Shown here: one piece after another, positions 7,512 through 17,147 of the stretch
Numbering within the stretch: the stretch's first letter is position 1
Layout of the letters: each line of letters opens with the position of its first letter
Assembly: GCA_001839685.1 (NCBI GenBank)
Contig: MLAK01001182.1
Location: 127,413 to 148,832 of the forward strand
Reading direction: 5' to 3'
Length of the DNA stretch: 21,420 nucleotides
Source of the DNA: Tritrichomonas foetus
Taxonomy: Eukaryota; Parabasalia; Tritrichomonadida; Tritrichomonadidae
The notes under the pieces: model-generated
What the model was told of the DNA's origin: nothing
Database searches by the model: none
What the model saw: the letters and a program-made list of their open reading frames with translations, nothing else
Program-made: the position numbers and the translations under genes

Positions 7512-10457
7512 ATGAATTCTCATCTCTTTTCGAACAGAGATGGACAAGGAAATGAAATTAGCGATAAATCAAAAACAGAACCTGTTAATCTCAAGTTTTT
7601 ATTAGCAGCATCAAAAATGTTGACCCCAAACGAAGCAATTTTTCATCCAAAATTTATTGAACTTTTAAAAGCCAAAAGTAATCCACCCAGTAGAGCGCCT
7701 ACACATGCATCAGTGAATACAAAGACAAATCAAGGTGCTTCGCCTCCAAACTCAAAAAATTCCAGATCAATCAATCAAAAAACAGAAATCCAAGAAAATG
7801 AAAACAAAAAAACAGAAATCCAAGAAAATGAAAACAAAAAAACCGAAAACCTAAAAAATGAAAACCAAAAAAATGAAAACCAAAAAAATGAAAACCAAAA
7901 AAATGAAAACCTAAAAAATGAAAACCAAAAAAATGAAAACCAAAAAAATGAAATCCAAGAAAATGAAAACCTAAAAACTGAAAACCAAAAAACAAACAAA
8001 AAAACTGAAAACCAAGAAAATGAAAACAAAAAAACAGAAAATCAAAAAACTGACAATCAAAAAACAGAAAACCTTATAAATGAAAACCTGAAAGCAGAAA
8101 ATAAAATTGATCCTTTAAACAAAATTCCAACAAAGCAAAGCTATTATTTGAGTTTATGTTTTCGGTCACCAAAATATATTGGATACAAGATCCTTGATCC
8201 TCCAATGCTGGCACGTGGAATCAGTTCGATCGACGATGTCAAATTTTTTCAGAACTTTGACTCAATATCGAAATTCACCTTCAAACAAATTTTAAATATC
8301 GCATGTAGATTTCTCTGTCTCCAATATGCCAGAATTGAAGGCTTCATAGCTCGACAAACTTATTTGGATTGTATTTACATTTTTAAAAACACCTACAAGA
8401 ATGAAGATTTAACTAACCGAAAAGTTCGATTAATGGTTGAACTCATGAAAAACTGCGCAGGAACAATGAAAATCATCGAACGCCTTGCAAATCAAGTTTT
8501 TACAGCTAGAACTATAAACACTACAGAATGGAATTATTTTTCTCCTGAAGAATTGATTGAAAATTCGGAAGTAGATCTTGAATCACCTTTTATGGTTGAT
8601 CAAATGATGATTCTCGCCAATTTTAATTCCAAATCATATACAAAAAGTTATTTAAAAACAATGAACTATCAATTACAAAAGCTAGTCGAAGTACCAAAGA
8701 AATCAACCAACTTTACAAATGCTGACTGGGTCTCACGAATTCTAAATATAGCTAAATTTCAATTGCAGCTTTTCGAAATATTTTTAATGGAAGATGAATC
8801 ACTTCAAACAAAAAAAGAATTAAATAAAAACACTATGGCAAACTCTAAGTCGTCCAGACTCCAGGATGATTATCCTATTAAACCACTTGATATTCAAAAT
8901 TTATTACCAGAGCCTGATGAAATCGACGATGAATACGATTCTTTAGCTCACAATGATAATAACTTGCAAATTGATAATCCAAGCGGGTTTGTGGATGAAT
9001 TTTTGGATTTTGAAAACAAGATTCCTGGTATTTGGACAAACTTAAATTATAAATATGTCAATTTTCTACCTTTAAATAGCCGTCTTCATATTAAAAATTA
9101 TAAAGAAACACGATTTCTTTTCCAAAGGTTGAAAAAAGAATATGAAGAATCTATCAAATTCGTTCATGATGAAAGATATTCCAAGAAAAGAATAAATGAT
9201 ATTTCTCGATTATTATTAACAGTTATTGAATGGTCTTCTACGCATACAAATACACCAACATTATTAAGATTTTTCTTTTTTCGGCGAATTTTCACAGATT
9301 TCGATCCAAATAATTGGCAGTCAAATAAAATATTTGGAACCGACTTTGAAGACTTTATAAAAGGTGCTTTATATCCACTTCGTTCATGCTTGCCAAATAT
9401 ATTATTCAATAAGATTGTTCAACTATTTGGTAAATTTTTTTCAATCACTCTTAGATTGGTCATTTTTAAACCCGAAAAGGCTTTGAAATCGATTTCTGAT
9501 GTAATTCTTGTTCAATGGTCAAAGAATATTTGGCAAATAATAGCTTCTGATCAGAGCTCAAAAGAAAAGCTTTTCAATCATCCAAAAGTCCTTGAACAAT
9601 TTTTCAAGCAACACTATTATTTTATTATGCTATATTATTCGCTATTATATGTGAGTGATATATCACAAGGTGATGATGAATTATTTGTGATGTATGGAAT
9701 CCTGTTTACCATACTTGATAAATTTTTGCAAGTTGATTTAATCAGTGAAGATAAAGATTTAATCGGTAGTTATAAAAGTACAAGAAAAATTCAAATGGAA
9801 AAAGAGATTCAAGCCAAAAATCACAATCAATCCAATAATAAAAAATTGAATGCTAATATTGTCAATCAACAACGTGCTCTTGATATGGATAAAATGCAAT
9901 TTTTCACGAATATTGAAATTGTAACATGTGAATTAGATTTATTTAGAAGGTTTATGTTAATTATTGCATATAAACTACTTTTCCAAATATTCTCAGATAA
10001 TTATTCGAAACGAAATTATCTGGTTGATGGGTTTTCCTTAACAGAAGAAGAAATAAATGTGTTGAATTCAAGGGTCGACTCAGTTGTTCATAAACTTATT
10101 TCACTCATCGATATCAGATTCGAATCACTAATGAAAAAGCTGCAGAATGTTAAATTTGGTTTCAATATCAATAAGAATACATCAGATAATTTGAAGTTAT
10201 ATACAAAAGGAATTGTCGAGATGTTTACCGACAAAGTACACAATTTTCACGCTTTCCAGGAAAATTTGGCAACACTGGCAACAATTATTTCTCAATTTCC
10301 AGAATTATCATTTAATTCAAATCGTAGAAATAATTATATTTCGGAATGTCGGAGACAGTTAAATGACAACATGGAAGAATTCATTATTTGTCCATCAAAC
10401 TTCACTTTTGGAATTTTGAATGCTTCTTATCCTTATCTTTCCATTTCATGTATGTAA
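7512..10457 (+). CDS. Large unidentified protein with a Glu-Asn-Gln-Lys pentapeptide repeat
   Basis: The product has 981 residues and I do not recognise a family. Residues 1-86 contain a short helical segment (VNLKFLLAASKMLTPNEAIF) and a Ser/Pro-rich stretch. Residues 87-198 are a low-complexity array of about 21 five-residue units. From about 205 to the end the protein looks globular and mainly alpha-helical, with long aromatic/leucine-rich helices (ILNIACRFLCLQYARIEGFI; IFGTDFEDFIKGALYPLRSC; YYFIMLYYSLLYVSDI). An acidic linker lies at about 460-500 (LPEPDEIDDEYDSLAHNDNN). There is no signal peptide, and the hydrophobic stretches look like buried helices rather than clear membrane spans. An HEAT/ARM-like or tethering-type scaffold is possible but unproven. 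The start is the first ATG of the frame. The gene converges on the exportin-like gene. Confidence 0.8.
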   Translation: MNSHLFSNRDGQGNEISDKSKTEPVNLKFLLAASKMLTPNEAIFHPKFIELLKAKSNPPSRAPTHASVNTKTNQGASPPNSKNSRSINQKTEIQENENKKTEIQENENKKTENLKNENQKNENQKNENQKNENLKNENQKNENQKNEIQENENLKTENQKTNKKTENQENENKKTENQKTDNQKTENLINENLKAENKIDPLNKIPTKQSYYLSLCFRSPKYIGYKILDPPMLARGISSIDDVKFFQNFDSISKFTFKQILNIACRFLCLQYARIEGFIARQTYLDCIYIFKNTYKNEDLTNRKVRLMVELMKNCAGTMKIIERLANQVFTARTINTTEWNYFSPEELIENSEVDLESPFMVDQMMILANFNSKSYTKSYLKTMNYQLQKLVEVPKKSTNFTNADWVSRILNIAKFQLQLFEIFLMEDESLQTKKELNKNTMANSKSSRLQDDYPIKPLDIQNLLPEPDEIDDEYDSLAHNDNNLQIDNPSGFVDEFLDFENKIPGIWTNLNYKYVNFLPLNSRLHIKNYKETRFLFQRLKKEYEESIKFVHDERYSKKRINDISRLLLTVIEWSSTHTNTPTLLRFFFFRRIFTDFDPNNWQSNKIFGTDFEDFIKGALYPLRSCLPNILFNKIVQLFGKFFSITLRLVIFKPEKALKSISDVILVQWSKNIWQIIASDQSSKEKLFNHPKVLEQFFKQHYYFIMLYYSLLYVSDISQGDDELFVMYGILFTILDKFLQVDLISEDKDLIGSYKSTRKIQMEKEIQAKNHNQSNNKKLNANIVNQQRALDMDKMQFFTNIEIVTCELDLFRRFMLIIAYKLLFQIFSDNYSKRNYLVDGFSLTEEEINVLNSRVDSVVHKLISLIDIRFESLMKKLQNVKFGFNINKNTSDNLKLYTKGIVEMFTDKVHNFHAFQENLATLATIISQFPELSFNSNRRNNYISECRRQLNDNMEEFIICPSNFTFGILNASYPYLSISCM
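7770..8105 (+). repeat. In-frame 15-bp tandem repeat encoding E-N-(Q/L/K)-(K/E)-(N/T)
   Basis: About 21 consecutive units of 15 nt, consensus GAAAACCAAAAAAAT, encode residues 87-198 of the large unidentified protein. Several neighbouring units (around 7858-7950) are identical or nearly so, which points to recent slippage. One unit is four residues long (NKKT). Because the period is a multiple of three and G is scarce, the opposite strand also reads as open FGFHF-type sequence. That is a by-product, not a gene. Confidence 0.9.
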
Positions 10458-10823
10458 AATATTATTAATTTCATTTATTTCTTATGATTTCATTCATTTC
10501 AACAATGATAATATAATGAAAATTTTTAAAGTGTTTTCAATCACTTTTTCTTGAACTTTATTAATGAAATTTAGTCATCAAGTTGAATATATTTGCCAAT
10601 TCTGTACATTGAAACAAAGATGGTGTTATGATTCATTCTTTTTTCATGTATTATGAATCTATTCATCTCCTTTAAGATAATAACAACAATTGTTGTTTTT
10701 CAATTCTAAAAATAGTCTTTCTCTGACAATTCTGAAATAATTAAAATGAATAAAAATAATAAAAATTCATTATTATAATAAAAAATGAATGAATATGGTC
10801 AGTACAAACAATATTTATTAAAG
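10458..10823. other. Intergenic region between convergent genes, with a 16-bp palindrome
   Basis: A tail-to-tail spacer between the large unidentified gene (+), whose stop reads TAAAA, and the exportin-like gene (-). It is AT-rich with many AATAAA/TAAA words around 10730-10790. The perfect palindrome AACAACAATTGTTGTT sits at 10682-10697. No reading frame of note was found. Confidence 0.6.
10682..10697. repeat. Perfect 16-bp palindrome
   Basis: AACAACAATTGTTGTT is its own reverse complement, and the symmetry stops at both edges. It lies 225 bp past the upstream gene's stop and 127 bp past the exportin-like gene's stop. It could be a protein-binding site or chance in AT-rich DNA. Confidence 0.7.
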
Positions 10824-13800
10824 TTACGCACAACTCTTGTTTAAAATGCAATGAATTATTTTATGAATGTTTTCATTGGCTGTTAAATCATAAATAATTC
10901 GAAATTCGTCCTCAAAAGAATCAGGTGATATAACACCCAGTTGGAAAATATTCAAAAAAATGTTTAAAACATTTTCGTGTAAAAGTTTTGGTCTTTTTAA
11001 AAAAATTGTCAAACAATTACCAACATAAATACTCAAATAATTTGAAATACCTAGAATTAATCCTTTTCCGACATCATCATTAATATGTAAAATGCAATAT
11101 TTGGAAATAATATCAATAACATCTAAAGAAACTAGAATTGTAAGATCATTATGTGATTCATTGATAAAACTAAAAGCAATTAAAATAGTGAGGATATAGG
11201 TGATATCTGTTTGAATAACTTGATTGAAAAATAATTTCAATAAAAAATATGTAAATCTTGCAGATTCGTAAAATAATTTTGGAAAACAACTTAAATTTTG
11301 AATATTAGTATCGTGAATAAAACTTAAATAATGATGTAAGAGTTTATATAAAGTTTCATCATTGTAAACAAGAAGAGCTCCGATACAAGAATAATCATTT
11401 GACAATAAATTTGTAAGAACCCGAAAAATATACTTTAATAGCGATGAAACAGCATCAATATTTCTTGGAATATATTCAAAAATGAAAATGAGAAATGATG
11501 CTGATTCAATAAATAGTTTTAAGCCATTTGAAGAATGTTCATGAAAAGAAATTCGATTGTTTGTATTATTTGTAATTTCTGAAAAGAGTTTTACATAATA
11601 AAACACAAAATTTGGATTAATTTGAATATTTTCATTCTTTGCTTCATCATTATTAGGAATGATACTCAATTGTTTAACTTTGATGATACAGTCAAAATAC
11701 AAATTGAAAAATAAATTATAGGAATAAGGACCTTCTGACCCTCGAAACAAACCAATTAAATCTAAAAGTAAAGGAATTACTTGATTAATGGATGTGGATT
11801 TTTCTAATCTTTCTTTGATATCTTTCAAATAGGGTAAAAAATGTGATTCTAATGTTGAATAATAAACATCTGTCTTAGTGGAAAGTGTATTAATCATTGA
11901 GCCAACAAATTTATGAAAATTAATATGATTTATCATTTTCCATGTTTTTGGTTGAAAGAAATTTGCTTTTCGATTTGGCCTTAGTTGCATTTTTTTCACA
12001 TAGAGAAAATTCTCGAGGAATTCTTCTTCCATAAATGTAATTGATTCATCATTTAATTTCAAAGAAAAGAAGCATAAAATATTACTAAAAACTTGATCAA
12101 TAATTGGTGAATCACTTGGATAAAATTTGGCAATATGAAGAACACGTCCAAGGAGGTAAGAATGTAATTGTTCACCCCTTTTAATTGGTGTACAATAAAT
12201 TTTATCGTCTAAACAACGAAGTGCTTTATCAAAGTATATTGGATTCCTTTCAATTTGTTTAATTATAAAAAGTATTATTAATTCAATCAATTCATGTGAA
12301 GCAGTTTTTGTCAATTCTTTAGTGAATTCAAATAATCGTAGAATGTAAACTATTGATATATATGAATAATGATTAAAATAATCAAATTTTCGAACAATTG
12401 GTGAAGAAACAATTAATGCACTCATTGCAAGTTGTTGTTCATTTTGTAAATTATTTGGGAATTCTAAGAAAATATTCAATTTTGTCTGTAAAATTTCATT
12501 AATTTTCGAGTAATATGTATCAACATTTTCTTCGGTTTTTTCATAGTTATTTGAGTTTAGATCGTCATTTTCTTGACTATTATGTAATCTTTGATCAAAA
12601 TGCTCATTTTCAATATCAGGAAAATTGCGATTGTTGTTCTCATCTTCAAGAATTTCAATGTTACTTTCTAAAAGTTTTTGTTTATAAAGATTTTTTTTCT
12701 TTACAATTTGATCTAATTTTTCTTTTTCTTTGTCTAATTCTTCCTTTTGTTTAATATTTTCAATTATTTCCATTTCTTTATTCTTTCCAAGAGTGTAAAT
12801 AAATAAAGAAAGTTGAGAAATTTCTAAAAAATCTAATTTAGATAGTATATTCGGTTTCATCGAAAGTTCATATAAAACATTTAAAAGATGTTGTGAAATA
12901 GTATGAACTTTTTTCACTTTTTTTGGGTAATTCGATGAATAAAGTTCCCAAAATTTCACTAAAGGAAATAAAGCAGAAAATCCATTTTCAAGCAAGTTTG
13001 GATTTAGAAGTTGAAGAGTGAAATTGTATATATTTTTAATGAAATCTTTGTAAATTGGAAAAGAATAATTTAATGATGTTGCAAGTTGGATTTTTAATAT
13101 TAAATTTGTGATTTCTTCAATGAAATCAAGATCATTTTCAATTGGATTCAATGTAAAAAGATGATTCATGTTATAAACTAATGAATTAGAAAAATCTAAA
13201 AAGATATCTTTTGGAATTCTCAAAGAAGTGATACAAAAAATGAATTCGTATGCTTTTTTATGAAAATCACCTTCTAAACCTAAACAAGTATCGAAAATTT
13301 CTGGAATTCTGAAAATTAAGATCTTTAACAAATCATTCCAATTTTCTGATAAACATATCATAGAATTATCTTGATCAGAATCACACTCAAATGTTAAACA
13401 AAATCTTAACAGATCAAAAACGGTAGCATTCATCAATTGTAAAAAATTCTCTTTGTTATCAATCTGAGCTTTTTTACTAAAATCATCAATGTTTTCACTG
13501 GCATCATTAATAATATTTTGATTATTTATTGGTTTAATTTCAGCATTTTTAAAATCATAATCAGTTAAAAATTGAATTCCTACTTTGAAAAAATAAAGTA
13601 ATAAATTGTCTTTGAAATCAGATATTCGATTTTGGTAATAAATTTTGTTGTTTTTCATTGTTTCAATAATTGATGTGAAAATTTGAATGATGGCATAATG
13701 ATGAATTTGAAAACTACTGTTTAAAAATGCCTGAATGAAATTTTCTTGGATTTTAAAATCAGGGATAACTCTAAAACCTAAGAAAAACGAATAACTAAAC

Positions 13801-14129
13801 ATTGAACAAAAAGTTGATAATAAAAAATTATTATTGAATCTATGAATTTGTTCAAAAAGAACTTTTAGGACTTTTTCAATAAATGAATAAAACTCATTAG
13901 GCCCCCATTTTGAGCAGATTATGCTAATTAATGATTTAAGAGATGTTAATACAAAATGTGTTAAATTTGTGGATGAATTAGGATTTTCTAATATTTCGAC
14001 ACAGGCACTAAAATAAGTTGGATTTTTCATCCAAGTGTTAATGAGTGTCTCTTGGTTTGGGCAGTAACCTGATTTGTAATATTCCTGAATTAGGGAATCG
14101 AGCTGGTTAATTTGTTCATCTGAAATCAT
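10824..14129 (-). CDS. Exportin-7-like (RanBP16) karyopherin-beta
   Basis: The product has 1101 residues, close to the roughly 1090 of animal exportin-7, and is helical throughout like an HEAT-repeat importin-beta protein. Landmarks follow exportin-7 in order. The N-terminal repeats carry NPNSSTNLTHFVLTSLKSLI. Residues 238-300 (VFDLLRFCLTFECDSDQD, ...SENWNDLL, ...IFDTCLGLEGDFHKKAYEF) match the region just before the exportin-7 midpoint. Residues about 845-1000 (NNRISFHEHSSNGLKLFIES, ...LLSNDYSCIGALLVYNDETL, ...HHYLSFI, ...CFPKLFYESARFTYFLLKLF) match the best-conserved C-terminal block. Exportin-7 carries broad protein cargo across nuclear pores under Ran-GTP control. An insert of about 90 residues rich in Lys, Glu and Asn (about 453-545) is unlike the animal protein. 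An exact Inr (TCACTA) lies 10 nt upstream of the ATG. The gene diverges from the Rab gene 190 bp away. Confidence 0.8.
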   Translation of the reverse strand: MISDEQINQLDSLIQEYYKSGYCPNQETLINTWMKNPTYFSACVEILENPNSSTNLTHFVLTSLKSLISIICSKWGPNEFYSFIEKVLKVLFEQIHRFNNNFLLSTFCSMFSYSFFLGFRVIPDFKIQENFIQAFLNSSFQIHHYAIIQIFTSIIETMKNNKIYYQNRISDFKDNLLLYFFKVGIQFLTDYDFKNAEIKPINNQNIINDASENIDDFSKKAQIDNKENFLQLMNATVFDLLRFCLTFECDSDQDNSMICLSENWNDLLKILIFRIPEIFDTCLGLEGDFHKKAYEFIFCITSLRIPKDIFLDFSNSLVYNMNHLFTLNPIENDLDFIEEITNLILKIQLATSLNYSFPIYKDFIKNIYNFTLQLLNPNLLENGFSALFPLVKFWELYSSNYPKKVKKVHTISQHLLNVLYELSMKPNILSKLDFLEISQLSLFIYTLGKNKEMEIIENIKQKEELDKEKEKLDQIVKKKNLYKQKLLESNIEILEDENNNRNFPDIENEHFDQRLHNSQENDDLNSNNYEKTEENVDTYYSKINEILQTKLNIFLEFPNNLQNEQQLAMSALIVSSPIVRKFDYFNHYSYISIVYILRLFEFTKELTKTASHELIELIILFIIKQIERNPIYFDKALRCLDDKIYCTPIKRGEQLHSYLLGRVLHIAKFYPSDSPIIDQVFSNILCFFSLKLNDESITFMEEEFLENFLYVKKMQLRPNRKANFFQPKTWKMINHINFHKFVGSMINTLSTKTDVYYSTLESHFLPYLKDIKERLEKSTSINQVIPLLLDLIGLFRGSEGPYSYNLFFNLYFDCIIKVKQLSIIPNNDEAKNENIQINPNFVFYYVKLFSEITNNTNNRISFHEHSSNGLKLFIESASFLIFIFEYIPRNIDAVSSLLKYIFRVLTNLLSNDYSCIGALLVYNDETLYKLLHHYLSFIHDTNIQNLSCFPKLFYESARFTYFLLKLFFNQVIQTDITYILTILIAFSFINESHNDLTILVSLDVIDIISKYCILHINDDVGKGLILGISNYLSIYVGNCLTIFLKRPKLLHENVLNIFLNIFQLGVISPDSFEDEFRIIYDLTANENIHKIIHCILNKSCA

Positions 14130-14319
14130 TTAACATAGTGATTTGGACGATACACAAATTTTGTTGATATATTTGGTCATAACTTCACATGACAATTTTG
14201 CAGAAAAAGTACGAATGCCTAACCTTAAATTATTGAAAAAAGTGTTTATCAAAAATATGATCTGCTAATTCTAAAAATTCATAAAAATTTAATGTGTCAA
14301 ATATTTAGAATCCCATTAT
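14130..14319. promoter_or_regulatory. Divergent promoter region between the exportin-7-like and Rab6-like genes
   Basis: This 190-bp head-to-head spacer must hold both promoters. On the minus strand TCACTA at 14136-14141 fits the trichomonad Inr (TCAYTW), with the predicted start A at 14139, 10 nt from the ATG. On the plus side no exact Inr precedes the Rab ATG; the nearest boxes are TCAAAT and CCCATTAT. Confidence 0.5.
14136..14141 (-). promoter_or_regulatory. Predicted Inr of the exportin-7-like gene
   Basis: TCACTA on the minus strand matches the T. vaginalis initiator TCAYTW. Its A+1 would lie at 14139, giving a 5' leader of about 10 nt, which is typical of trichomonad mRNAs. Confidence 0.5.
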
Positions 14320-14934
14320 ATGGATACAATCATACATAAAGCAGTTTTAATCGGTGATTCAGCTGTCGGTAAGACATCAATTGTAAATCAATATATTTTT
14401 AATTCATGCTCGCCAGAACATCAAGCCACAATCGGCATCAATTTTTTTACTAAAATCTTAACAGAAGGAAATACAAACATCAAGCTTCAAATTTGGGATA
14501 CAGCTGGCCAGGAAAAGTTCCACTCATTAATTCCTTCATACATCAGAAACTCCACAGTCGCAATCCTTGTCTACGATATCACTTCTCGAATCAGCTTCGA
14601 AAACCTTCAAAAATGGCATCAAATTGTAATCAACTCGTCGAACCCAGCCTGTATCGTTGTCGGCAACAAGCTCGACCTCGAATCTGAAAGACAAATCGCA
14701 TATGAAGAAGGTCAAAAATTTGCATCACAAATCAAGGCAAGCTTCATCGAAACAAGCGCTAGGACTCCATCGAACATCCAGGAATTGTTTTCACAAGTTG
14801 CGGCCATCCCAATTGCCGCACAAAATGAAGAAGTGAAAAAACCAGGCGCAAAGGAGGAAGACCAAACAATTGTGGTTACAATTGATGTACCAAACCAAAA
14901 CCAAAATGAAAACAAAAAAGGATGTTCTTGTTAA
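14320..14934 (+). CDS. Rab6-type small GTPase
   Basis: The product has 204 residues and all Rab nucleotide-binding motifs: P-loop GDSAVGKTS (12-20), switch I ATIGINFF with Thr37, WDTAGQEKF (59-67), GNKLD (115-119) and ETSA (144-147). The C-terminus ends in CSC, a CxC double-geranylgeranylation signal. The stretches HQATIGINFF, KFHSLIPSYIRNSTVAILVY and FIETSARTPSNIQELF follow Rab6 closely (QATIGIDF, RSLIPSYIRDSTVA, FIETSAK). Rab6 acts on the Golgi in retrograde and post-Golgi traffic, so that role is inferred here. The Gln of DTAGQ is present, so intrinsic GTPase activity should be normal. The C-terminal hypervariable tail is Gln/Asn/Lys-rich. The middle of the gene uses many C-ending codons, closer to the histone genes than to its neighbours, suggesting high expression. 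Confidence 0.93.
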   Translation: MDTIIHKAVLIGDSAVGKTSIVNQYIFNSCSPEHQATIGINFFTKILTEGNTNIKLQIWDTAGQEKFHSLIPSYIRNSTVAILVYDITSRISFENLQKWHQIVINSSNPACIVVGNKLDLESERQIAYEEGQKFASQIKASFIETSARTPSNIQELFSQVAAIPIAAQNEEVKKPGAKEEDQTIVVTIDVPNQNQNENKKGCSC

Positions 14935-16089
14935 TGAAATAATTAAAATAAATAAAACTAAACTATCTTTACATTTCATAGTAGGTCTTTAATTTAAATA
15001 AAGTTTCATTTATTTAATATAAAAACGCAACTATTTTATAAATCATGGGTGTTTCATCATTATTTGCATTTTAGATAAAGGAACCAAAATGGAAGAATGA
15101 GTATTTATCAATTCATATGAAAATCATTGGGGAAAGTTCATAAGCAAATATTCGCTTTATTGATTTGTTTTGTGCAATGTGTATTGGATGACAAATTCAA
15201 GTAGCACAAAACCTACTTTTGATGCACAATTTATTTATCCAAAAATTAAACTTTTGAATATGCGCGAGCCATAAAAATAAAATAACAGAAGTTTAAGTGG
15301 TGAATTAGTTCCAATTTTGCAAATTTTACGAGCTCCTTCACATGAATCATGTGGCATGATGAAATATTGATTGAACATGTCACAATACTAAAGGCTGATT
15401 ATATTGTTTATTAAGACGAGCAGTTTCACAATGATTAGTGAACTTTACAGGGTATTTATAACAAGTTGAATCAAGAGATTAACAAGTAAAACATAATTAT
15501 GTATGAAATGATATCTATTTAGATGATTGTATAATTTTCCTCAATTATGAATGGATATCAATTAAAGATAAAAAGAACCAATTTTATTCAATAAATCCAT
15601 TATCTCTTTGGACATTATTGAGAAGAGGATTATCTCCAAGGTAATCGAGTTGGTCATCGTAATGAATGTTGAGCCGATTAAAATATAGTTTGATGTGAAT
15701 TTTTTATTCATACCAATTAACTCTTTTTGTTGGATTCGTCAAAACATCCCATTTTTTGAACCTGAAAGAGAAAGTTGAACTCCAATTGTTGTCAACGGTC
15801 TGTTGATTGATGGATTAAATTTTCTGTAATGTTACTGATTTATTTATAAAAATGAACTGTATCCATTTTTCTGGAGGGAAACATGTTTTATTCGAGAAAA
15901 GGAGTTTTTAAAAAAAATAACAAGTTTCCTATTTGCAGCAGTATTCATAGATTGTACCAAACAATTATTGATTTGTGCCTTGTGAGATATTTAATCTCGA
16001 ACCAGATTTTACGATTTGGAGGGAAAAAATAATAAAATTAAATATCGAAAAATATTTGTGTTTACATTTCGTTTAGATAATTCGAGATT
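14935..16089. other. Gene-poor region between the Rab6-like and H4 genes
   Basis: No intact gene is visible in this 1.15-kb stretch. Its base composition is less extreme than the other spacers, with scattered G/C-containing codon-like stretches. Pieces of minus-strand reading frame at 15235-15814 look like remnants of a decayed gene. No tRNA-like fold, rRNA or terminal repeats were recognised. Confidence 0.6.
15235..15814 (-). pseudogene. Possible decayed protein gene, family unknown
   Basis: On the minus strand, 15814 to 15584 reads as one frame with a single internal stop at 15706-15704. It contains FKKWDVLTNPTKRVNWYE before that stop and NRLNIHYDDQLDYLGDNPLL after it. Further along, 15479-15381 reads SLDSTCYKYPVKFTNHCETA and continues to YNQPLVL. 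A shift of frame then gives YCDMFNQYFIMPHDSCEGAR and on through KICKIGTNSPLK to a stop at 15237-15235. The residue mix (Trp, Cys, Asp, Gly, His) is unlike the Lys/Ile/Asn/Phe bias of random AT-rich frames here. Stops and frame changes separate the pieces. I cannot name the family. Confidence 0.35.
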
Positions 16090-16431
<342 letters not shown>

Positions 16432-16709
16432 TCACAACAATTGTTTAAGCCATTTTACACCCCTTTTTTATATCTGTCGAATTAACAGGATTTTATATGC
16501 GAATTATTATGGGTGTAATTTGGCATGCTACCAAAATACCTCCAAATATATTCAAAATAATCATTATTAGCGCCATTTATAATCAATGATATGATGTCAT
16601 TTTACACTATGAATTTTTAATACATAATGAAAAATGAAATCCACTAAAAATCAAATGGAATAAAACGTCATCATAACATTCGTTCCTTTCATGTGAATAA
16701 TACTTCATA

Positions 16710-16715
16710 TCATTT
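16710..16715 (+). promoter_or_regulatory. Predicted Inr of histone H3
   Basis: TCATTT matches TCAYTW, with A+1 at 16712, 19 nt upstream of the ATG at 16731. Confidence 0.55.
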
Positions 16716-16730
16716 TTATATTCAATCCAA

Positions 16731-17147
16731 ATGGCTCGTACAAAGCAAACAGCTCGTAAATCAACCGGTGGTAAGACACCACGTAAGTCGCTCGGTGCCA
16801 AGGCCGCCCGTAAGTCAACACCAGTCGTCGATTCCCAGGGCGCCAAGAAGCAACACAGATTCAGACCAGGTACAGTCGCCTTAAGAGAAATCAGAAAGTA
16901 TCAAAAGAGCACAGATCTCCTCATCCGTAAACTTCCTTTCCAGAGACTTGTTCGTGAAATCGCCTCAGGTTTCCGTGGTGATCTTCGTTTCCAATCATCA
17001 GCCATCGCCGCACTCCAGGAAGCCTCAGAAGCTTACCTCGTCGGCCTCTTCGAAGATACAAACCTTTGCGCCATCCACGCAAACCGCGTCACCATCATGG
17101 AACGTGATGTCCAACTCGCCCAAAGAATCCGTGGTGAACGTAACTAA
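16731..17147 (+). CDS. Histone H3, divergent protist form
   Basis: The product has 138 residues including Met, two longer than the usual 136. The tail [14 protein letters not shown] is intact, keeping K4, K9, S10, K14, K18, K23 and the ARKS around K27. Between S28 and the lysine equivalent to K36 the sequence is [11 protein letters not shown] instead of APATGGVKK, so that lysine becomes residue 38. The core is recognisable ([54 protein letters not shown]). K79 of animal H3 is Arg (GFRGDLRF), K115 is Asn (HANRVTIM) and K122 is Arg (MERDVQL). It is the only H3 in the window. It seems to be the canonical rather than the centromeric type, because the tail and the alpha-N region are conserved. The stop overlaps TAAA, and no animal-type histone stem-loop follows. 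Confidence 0.96.
   Translation: MARTKQTARKSTGGKTPRKSLGAKAARKSTPVVDSQGAKKQHRFRPGTVALREIRKYQKSTDLLIRKLPFQRLVREIASGFRGDLRFQSSAIAALQEASEAYLVGLFEDTNLCAIHANRVTIMERDVQLAQRIRGERN

Noticed and set aside
7771..8029. Minus-strand frames encoding FGFHFLGFHF-type Phe-rich repeats
   Set aside because: They are the complement of the in-frame 15-bp Glu/Asn/Lys repeat of the plus-strand gene, open only because of the repeat's period and base composition.
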